Of a stretch of DNA of 64,000 nucleotides, positions 58,754-64,000 are shown one piece after another (the stretch's first letter is position 1; every line of letters starts with the position of its first letter). The notes beneath the pieces are model-generated. The model was not told the DNA's origin and made no database searches. It was given only the letters and a program-made list of their open reading frames with translations. Source of the stretch: Burkholderiales bacterium. GTDB taxonomy: Bacteria > Pseudomonadota > Gammaproteobacteria > Burkholderiales > Casimicrobiaceae. The stretch covers positions 1-64,000 of the forward strand of contig JAITMR010000019.1 in NCBI GenBank assembly GCA_031277215.1, written 5' to 3'. A program made the translations under genes and the position numbers.

Positions 58754-61507
58754 ATGCAGAAAAAAGATATCTTCAAGTTTGGCTTGCTGGTGACTGCGCT
58801 GGCACTTTCTCAAAGTGTTTTGGCCTTGGGTCTTGGAAGGCTGACGGTTCAATCGGCATTGGGGCAGGCGTTGAATGCGCAGATTGACTTGATGGGCACC
58901 AGAGAGGAATTCTCTGAGCTGACCGCCAAAATCGCTGCGCCATCGCTTTATCAGGAAAAGGACCTGGTGTATCAGGCCGTGTTAACGCGTACCAGGGTAA
59001 CGCTTGAGTACCGCGCCGACGGCAGCGCCTTCCTGAAAATCGTTTCATCACAACCGATAACTGAGCCGTACATCGACCTTCTGGTCGAGGCCAACTGGCC
59101 GGCCGGGCATGCCATACGTGAATACACGATATTGCTGGACCCACCGGCCGCCGGCCAGCCCGAACCGATCATGCCTGCGCAGCAGGCGACCGTCGCAGCT
59201 CGGGCGCAGGCACGGGCGGCAGAGGCGCCAGCGGCAACGGAAACGACAACTTCGGCAGCATCGCCGACGCCACGGGTGCGGCCGCGGCCAACACCCCCTT
59301 CTCGCGCAAGCGAAGCCTACGTCAGCGCGTCGGAAGACGGTTACACGGTGCAGCGCGGCGATACCCTGTCGGGAATCGCCCAAGCGTACAAGACCGATGA
59401 TATTACCTTGAACCAAGCGCTGGCCGCTTTGTACGAAGCCAACCCCAGCGCGTTTGCTGGCAGAAATATGAACCGGCTGCGCACTGGCGCGGTTCTGCAA
59501 ATCCCGAGCCACGAAGAAATGGCGGCGACGGATACGCGCGAGGCCGGTCGTGTTGTGCGTGTGCAGGTCGCTGAATGGCGCAATTACCTCGGAGAAGTGG
59601 CCAGCCAGCCGGTGCCGGTTCGTCCGGGATCGGGAGCCACGACGGCGGAAGGCGCGATCACACCGCAGCCAACGATAGTCGAAGGGGCTGAAAGAGACCG
59701 GGATCAACTGGTTGTTTCAGCCGGCAGCGGTACGCGGGGCGATCGTGGACAGGCCGGCGCTGCGGCTGCGCTTGCGGCCGCTAATGCAGCCGCTAACGCT
59801 TCTGCCGAAGAAAAGCTGGCGCTGGAAAAGGCGCTGAATGAGGAGAAATCGCGCGTCAGAGATCTCGAAGAAACCGTGAAGAAGCTGCAACAGGCGATGG
59901 ATCTCAAGAACGAGCAACTTGCCCGGATGCAGGCGCAGGCAGAACAGCTTGGCAAAGATCGTCAGGCAGCTCTCCAGCAACAAGAACGTGATGCCGCGCG
60001 CCAACAGCAAGAGCGCGATGATGCCGCACGCCAACAGCAAGAACGCGATGCCGCCGCACGTCAACAGCAAGAGCGCGATGCCGCCGCACGCCAGCAGCAA
60101 GAGCGTGATGATGCCGCACGTCAACAACAAGAGCGTGATGATGCCGCACGCCAGCAGCAAGAGCGCGATGCCGCCGCACGCCAACAGCAAGAGCAGCAGG
60201 AGGTGACCCCACCGCCGCCGCCGCCACGGCCACAGCCGCCGCAGAGACAACAGCCGCCACCGCCGCCACCGCCGCCGGAGAAGGGTTTCCTGGAAAATGT
60301 CCTTGAAGCGGCGTCGGAAAATATGATGTTGCTCCTTGCCGCCATAGGGTTGCTTGTGGCAGGTGGAGGGTTCTTTGCATACCGCCGTCGCCGTGCCGAA
60401 GAGGTTGCTGTTGACAGCTTGTTTGGTGCGACTACGACCAGCACAACGACGACCGGAGGAACGATGACGCCGCATTCGTCGCTCAGCTCGGTTGCCGGTA
60501 GTGGGACTGCTCGCGGCCCGTCGAATGCGATGGCCAGCAGCAACTCGATTTTGAGTGAATTCAGCCGCGAGGGCTTGGGGAGCATCGACACCGGTGAGGT
60601 TGACCCATTGGCTGAAGCCGACGTTTATCTGGCTTATGGCCGTGCTCAGCAGGCTGAGGAAATCCTGCAAGACGCGCTGAAGCGCGGGCCAGACCGTCAA
60701 GACGTTTTCCTGAAGTTGCTGGAAGTCTATGCCGACCAGAAGAAAACGACGGAATTTGAAGCAGCCGCCAAGCAACTGCAAGACCTGACACAGGGCAAAG
60801 GCGAATACTGGCAGAGAGCAGTTACGATCGGACAACGGTTGCTGCCGGGTAGCACGATTTTCGCTACCACCACCACCGAGTTGATGGAAGATGAGATTAC
60901 CAGCACCAACATCGCCACCGAGCCTTTGCAGGTAGGAGGGCAGGAGGTTGACCCGCGTGGCTTTGCGCCGATGGAAAGCAAATCGATTGCCGAACGGGCT
61001 GCCGATATTGCCAACCGTGCCGTTCAAGCGCGGGGGATTCCGACGCAGCCGCCGCCGAAAGATTTTACTTTCGGTATGGAGACTGCTTCGGCGCAAGAGG
61101 ATTTCGGGGTCGATCTTGATCTGGAAGAATTGAGCCGCTTTAAGAATTATGGCAAGGCGGAAGAGCAAGTGGACATAACGACGACGACCAAGACGCAACC
61201 GGATATTGAATTCAATTTGGATGAACTTGATTCGCCGCCGCAAATTGATGAGGAAAAAGAGCCGTTGCCTCGGGCGCCCAGTCTGGCCGATCTTGATTTC
61301 TCGGAAAACGACAGCATCGCAGAAGATATATCGCCGTCGATCATTGAAGGACAGTGGCACGACGCGGCGACCAAGCTCGATCTCGCCCGCGCTTACCAGG
61401 CGACCGGCGATGTCGAAGCCTGCCGCGAAATCCTGCAGGAAGTGTTGCAAGAGGGCGATGAACAGCAAAAAGCCGAAGCGAATGTGATTTTGCAAAGCCT
61501 GTCGTAA
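58754..61507 (+). CDS. fimV: FimV-type polar organising protein
   Basis: FimV-type proteins organise type IV pili and polar assemblies. The 917-residue product has a signal peptide (ending SQSVLALG), the FimV N-terminal domain (about 25-130), a LysM peptidoglycan-binding module (about 194-255: YTVQRGDTLSGIAQAYKTDD), a coiled-coil region with a ten-residue repeat (RQQQERDAAA, about 406-481), a Pro-rich linker, a transmembrane segment (about 519-545, MMLLLAAIGLLVAGGGFFAY), and a cytoplasmic TPR-like part with the conserved C-terminal FimV domain (KLDLARAYQATGDVEACREI). truA and accD follow, an arrangement frequent in proteobacteria. Confidence 0.92.
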   Translation: MQKKDIFKFGLLVTALALSQSVLALGLGRLTVQSALGQALNAQIDLMGTREEFSELTAKIAAPSLYQEKDLVYQAVLTRTRVTLEYRADGSAFLKIVSSQPITEPYIDLLVEANWPAGHAIREYTILLDPPAAGQPEPIMPAQQATVAARAQARAAEAPAATETTTSAASPTPRVRPRPTPPSRASEAYVSASEDGYTVQRGDTLSGIAQAYKTDDITLNQALAALYEANPSAFAGRNMNRLRTGAVLQIPSHEEMAATDTREAGRVVRVQVAEWRNYLGEVASQPVPVRPGSGATTAEGAITPQPTIVEGAERDRDQLVVSAGSGTRGDRGQAGAAAALAAANAAANASAEEKLALEKALNEEKSRVRDLEETVKKLQQAMDLKNEQLARMQAQAEQLGKDRQAALQQQERDAARQQQERDDAARQQQERDAAARQQQERDAAARQQQERDDAARQQQERDDAARQQQERDAAARQQQEQQEVTPPPPPPRPQPPQRQQPPPPPPPPEKGFLENVLEAASENMMLLLAAIGLLVAGGGFFAYRRRRAEEVAVDSLFGATTTSTTTTGGTMTPHSSLSSVAGSGTARGPSNAMASSNSILSEFSREGLGSIDTGEVDPLAEADVYLAYGRAQQAEEILQDALKRGPDRQDVFLKLLEVYADQKKTTEFEAAAKQLQDLTQGKGEYWQRAVTIGQRLLPGSTIFATTTTELMEDEITSTNIATEPLQVGGQEVDPRGFAPMESKSIAERAADIANRAVQARGIPTQPPPKDFTFGMETASAQEDFGVDLDLEELSRFKNYGKAEEQVDITTTTKTQPDIEFNLDELDSPPQIDEEKEPLPRAPSLADLDFSENDSIAEDISPSIIEGQWHDAATKLDLARAYQATGDVEACREILQEVLQEGDEQQKAEANVILQSLS
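59971..60195 (+). repeat. 30-bp coding tandem repeat in fimV
   Basis: Seven to eight copies of a 30-base unit, encoding RQQQERD plus two or three Ala/Asp residues, are nearly identical (CGCCAACAGCAAGAGCGCGA core). Copies differ mainly by GATGCC/GATGAT alternation. The high similarity suggests recent expansion and length variation. Confidence 0.95.
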
Positions 61508-61528
61508 TTGAAATGTTTTGAGAGCATC

Positions 61529-61559
61529 GCGCCGCGTTGAAAAACGCGGCGCTTTTTTT
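61529..61559 (+). terminator. Rho-independent terminator after fimV
   Basis: GCGCCGCGTT (61529-61538) and AACGCGGCGC (61543-61552) form a perfect ten-base stem with a GAAA loop, followed by seven T. Confidence 0.95.
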
Positions 61560-61599
61560 CAAAGGTGCTTATGAAATTCGTTCAAAGGGGGCTTTAGCG

Positions 61600-62499
61600 A
61601 TGAGCGCCGCGTTATCGCACTATCGGCTGGCGCTGTGCGTCGAATACGACGGCTCGGCGTTTTGCGGCTGGCAGCGGCAGGGAATGGAGAGTGGAAAAAA
61701 ACAGCCGTTTGTTCCCCTCCCTCCTCCCCAACTCTCCCCCGCAAGCGAGGGAGAAGGGGGGCGTATAGGCGTGCAGGAAGCGTTGGAATCGGCGCTGGCC
61801 GCCATTGCCGGAGTTCAGGTGCGCACGATCGCTGCTGGCCGCACCGATGCCGGTGTGCACGCCAGTGCGCAAGTGGTTCACTTCGATGCGCCGGTGGCGC
61901 GGCCTTTGACGGCGTGGGTGCGCGGGGTCAACACGCATCTGCCGCCGACGGTAGCAGTGCGTTGGGCGCAGCCAGTCGCTGCCGATTTTCACGCCCGTTT
62001 TTCGGCGACCGCTCGGCACTACACTTATTGGCTGCTCAATCGGTCGGAGCGCCCCGGATTGTGGGCGGGGCGTGTCGGCTGGTGCCACCGACCGCTCAAT
62101 GTTGAGGCGATGGCTGTGGCGGCGCAACACTTGCTCGGCACTCATGACTTTTCTTCATTTCGGGCGGCGCAATGTCAGGCGCAATCGCCGATCAAAAAAC
62201 TGGCGGCTTTTTCGGTTACACGGCACGGAGCGTTCATTCGCTTCGCGTGTTCGGGCAATGCGTTTCTGCATCACATGGTACGCAACATGGTGGGCGCATT
62301 GCTGTGGGTTGGCACCGGAAAGCAGTCGGTGGACTGGATCGCGGAATTATTGGCGATGCGCGACCGGGCGCAAGCGGCGCCAACCTTCATGGCGGATGGG
62401 TTGTATCTGAGCGGAATGGATTACGATGAGCGCTTCGGTTTGCCGCCGACGCGGCAGGATGTCTGCTTGTTTGATGAAGATAGAGGTGATTTGCTGTAA
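61600..62499 (+). CDS. truA: tRNA pseudouridine(38-40) synthase with repeat-derived insert
   Basis: TruA makes pseudouridine at positions 38-40 of the tRNA anticodon stem-loop. The 299-residue protein starts with the core LALCVEYDGSAFCGWQRQ, has the catalytic Asp in AAGRTDAGVHASAQVVHFD and ends GMDYDERFGLPP. In the family FCGWQRQ is followed after a few residues by SVQEALE; here about 30 extra residues (GMESGKKQPFVPLPPPQLSP and on to GGRIG) intervene, encoded by an R1 repeat. The frame is intact. ATG 61600 is preferred; an earlier TTG lies inside the fimV terminator. Confidence 0.93.
   Translation: MSAALSHYRLALCVEYDGSAFCGWQRQGMESGKKQPFVPLPPPQLSPASEGEGGRIGVQEALESALAAIAGVQVRTIAAGRTDAGVHASAQVVHFDAPVARPLTAWVRGVNTHLPPTVAVRWAQPVAADFHARFSATARHYTYWLLNRSERPGLWAGRVGWCHRPLNVEAMAVAAQHLLGTHDFSSFRAAQCQAQSPIKKLAAFSVTRHGAFIRFACSGNAFLHHMVRNMVGALLWVGTGKQSVDWIAELLAMRDRAQAAPTFMADGLYLSGMDYDERFGLPPTRQDVCLFDEDRGDLL
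61711..61760. repeat. R1 repeat inside truA
   Basis: CTCCTCCCCAACTCTCCCCC, then GCAAGCGAGGGAGAAGGGGG, is an R1 unit like the intergenic copy at 63734-63757 (CTCTCCCCCGCAAGCGGGGG). It is translated in frame as PPPQLSPASEGEGG. Confidence 0.9.
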
Positions 62500-62716
62500 A
62501 AAGCGCATGGTAGAGAACGCGGTGCGTGACGGGTAAATAACGCAAAAAGCATCGGCGTTCGCCCTGTCTCCAAGTGCCGACAACGAGTGCCGCTTTGAAA
62601 AGTCAGGGTGTAAAATACCAACCTCGGCAAGGGTGCCGATTTAGGCCGACAAGGCAGGATGAAATAATCACGCGAGGTCAGGCGCACAACGATGGCGATG
62701 GGCACAAGGAGATGAG

Positions 62717-63700
62717 ATGAGCTGGTTGCAAAAATTGCTTCCGCCGCGCATCAAGAGCACACAGGGGGAGCGCAAGGGTGTGCCTGAAGGGCTTTGGATG
62801 AAATGCCCGTCGTGCGAAACGGTGCTTTATAAAACGGACATCGAGAACAATCTCAATGTGTGTCCGAAGTGCCATCACCATGATCGGGTGGCGGCGCGCG
62901 AGCGCATCGATCAACTGCTGGACAAGAAAGATCGCGTCGAGATTGGTGGCGAAGTGCAGCCAGTGGACAGTCTGAAATTCAAGGACAGCAAAAAATACCC
63001 TGACCGCTTGGTGGCGGCACGCAAGGCGACGAGCGAAACCGATGCGTTGATCGTCGTCAAAGGCGCGATATTGGGGCAACCGCTGGTGCTGGCGGTTTTC
63101 GAATTCGATTTCATGGGTGGTTCGATGGGTGCGGTGGTCGGCGAGCGGTTTGTGCGCGGCGTTCATGCTGCGGTCGAGACGGGCGTGCCGTTCATTTGCG
63201 TGTCGGCGTCGGGTGGAGCGCGGATGCAGGAAGGCGTCGGGTCGCTGTTTCAAATGGCGAAAACGACGGCGGCGTTGCAGGAATTGTCGAAGAAAAAACT
63301 GCCGTTCATCTCGATATTGACCGACCCGACAATGGGCGGCGTGTCGGCGAGTTTTGCATTTGTAGCCGATCTCGTGCTGGCCGAGCCGGGCGCGTTGATT
63401 GGTTTTGCCGGGCCGCGCGTGATCGAGCAAACCGTGCGCGAAAAATTGCCGGAAGGTTTTCAGCGCGCCGAATTTCTGTTGGGAAAGGGCGCAGTTGATC
63501 GGATTGTCCCTCGGCAACAATTGCGCGATGAACTGGCGCATTTTTTGGCATTGCTGACTTGCGCACCGTTGCCTGCGGTAAGCGGCGCGACGAATCAACC
63601 TAAAGACCAACCCAAAGCAGCCAAATCCGAAGCAGGCAAGTCTGAAGCGGCCAAGCCCGAAGGGAAGGCTGCTGCGAAAGCGGTAAAGGCGGCGCATTGA
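62717..63700 (+). CDS. accD: Acetyl-CoA carboxylase carboxyltransferase, beta subunit
   Basis: AccD with AccA transfers the carboxyl group from biotin to acetyl-CoA to make malonyl-CoA. The 327-residue protein has an N-terminal Cys4 zinc ribbon ([18 protein letters not shown], then CPKCHHHD, about residues 32-57) and the crotonase-like core with [20 protein letters not shown] and [20 protein letters not shown]. The last 40 residues are a Lys/Ala/Glu-rich tail ([14 protein letters not shown]) longer than usual. Start context AGGAGATGAG. folC follows. Confidence 0.96.
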   Translation: MSWLQKLLPPRIKSTQGERKGVPEGLWMKCPSCETVLYKTDIENNLNVCPKCHHHDRVAARERIDQLLDKKDRVEIGGEVQPVDSLKFKDSKKYPDRLVAARKATSETDALIVVKGAILGQPLVLAVFEFDFMGGSMGAVVGERFVRGVHAAVETGVPFICVSASGGARMQEGVGSLFQMAKTTAALQELSKKKLPFISILTDPTMGGVSASFAFVADLVLAEPGALIGFAGPRVIEQTVREKLPEGFQRAEFLLGKGAVDRIVPRQQLRDELAHFLALLTCAPLPAVSGATNQPKDQPKAAKSEAGKSEAAKPEGKAAAKAVKAAH

Positions 63701-63733
63701 TTGGCGGAGATCGAAATTTTCTTCTTTCCTCAA

Positions 63734-63757
63734 CTCTCCCCCGCAAGCGGGGGAGGG
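63734..63757. repeat. R1 palindromic repeat between accD and folC
   Basis: CTCTCCCCCGC and GCGGGGGAGGG form a clean palindrome. The rest of the gap has R4 words (about 63863-63895). Confidence 0.8.
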
Positions 63758-63896
63758 TGTCTTGCGATAGCCCCTTGGAGAGGAGAGGACAAAGCAACGC
63801 GATGCAAAAGAGCGTGCAACGAAACCGAAAATGTTCCAGAGAAACGGCGAATTCTGCGCCTTTCTGATTCTTGATTTCTGACCTCTGATCCCTGCC

Positions 63897-64000
63897 ATGT
63901 CTTTCCCTGCGTCGCTCAATGCTTGGTTAGCCCTGCTTGAGCAGCGCCAACCGCCGCATCACATCGCGCTGGGACTCGAACGGGTGCGAACCGTGGCGGC
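63897..64000 (+). CDS. folC: Folylpolyglutamate/dihydrofolate synthase, 5' part
   Basis: FolC adds glutamate residues to folates and joins dihydropteroate with glutamate. Only about 34 codons are visible: MSFPASLNAWLALLEQRQPP and HHIALGLERVRTVAA. The last phrase (LGLERVRxVA) is the conserved start of betaproteobacterial FolC, and accD-folC is a standard pair. The gene runs beyond the window, so the ATP-binding and catalytic parts are not visible. Confidence 0.8.
   Translation, partial: MSFPASLNAWLALLEQRQPPHHIALGLERVRTVA

Noticed and set aside
59971-60195. Regular 30-bp repeats considered as a CRISPR array
   Set aside because: There are no unique spacers; the units are contiguous, in frame and encode a coiled coil.
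59717-61495. 592-codon open frame on the reverse strand
   Set aside because: It lies antisense to fimV, whose domains are clear. The frame is a by-product of GC-rich codon use, and its product is low-complexity (leucine stretches opposite the Gln/Arg repeat).
62678-63919. 413-codon reverse open frame
   Set aside because: It is antisense to accD, has a His/Arg-rich translation and matches no family.

Overview
The window looks like the chromosome of a Gram-negative betaproteobacterium, perhaps of the Rhodocyclales or Nitrosomonadales type; the order is inferred from gene order and is not proven. Supporting signs are the blocks exbB-exbD-lpxK-trm112-kdsB-adk, argC-DUF6776-bactofilin-erpA, lptD-surA divergent from amgK-murU, dapA-bamC-MBL-purC, tsaB-rimI-udg, leuC-leuD-leuB-asd-fimV-truA-accD-folC, and a pyrophosphate-dependent phosphofructokinase. 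No rRNA, tRNA or CRISPR array was recognised.

Layout. Bases 1-3050 are an accessory segment that reads as an integron-type cassette array: two reverse-oriented toxin-antitoxin modules (yefM/yoeB and a Phd/RelE-ParE pair), a UPF0158 protein and a membrane methyltransferase, separated by attC-like imperfect palindromes. No integrase is in view. Bases 3050-6850 hold a TfoX C-terminal-domain protein coupled to ogt, a secreted glycine-rich protein with an IPTL-CTERM-like tail, a small lipoprotein and a broken IS3-family element. Bases 6850-13860 are core genes for energised transport, lipid A/Kdo synthesis, nucleotide metabolism and glycolysis. Bases 13860-17470 are accessory: interspersed palindromic repeats, a small GIY-YIG nuclease gene enclosed by a perfect 22-bp inverted repeat, and a decayed aryl-polyene-type fatty acid module (apeR- and apeQ-like genes plus the stump of apeP).

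Bases 17600-64000 are mostly housekeeping: argC, bactofilin, erpA, pdxY, mutS, dut, coaBC, radC, the outer-membrane biogenesis genes surA, lptD and bamC, peptidoglycan recycling genes amgK and murU, prlC, xth, purC, dapA, rlmD, tsaB, rimI, a family-4 type uracil-DNA glycosylase, lplT, the leucine operon, asd, fimV, truA, accD and the start of folC.

A second layer is the density of small repeats. At least five families are scattered between genes: (R1) C/T-rich palindromes around CTCCCGCAAGCGGGAG; (R2) hairpins around CCCCGA-CAAAA-TTCGGGG-CAGGCTCTT; (R3) a unit of about 90 bp ending in an ATTCCCGC...GCGGGAAT palindrome; (R4) short runs of GGATCAG/GGTCAG; (R5) TTAACCACGAAAGACACGAA. Some R1/R2 copies sit in frame inside genes: truA, the uracil-DNA glycosylase gene and the 3' end of rlmD all appear to translate repeat DNA. 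A separate MITE-like element of about 119 bp with TATAGTGAA termini (17154-17272) resembles the Correia elements of Neisseria; its end and that of a half copy at 20100 each supply the TAG stop codon of the neighbouring gene.
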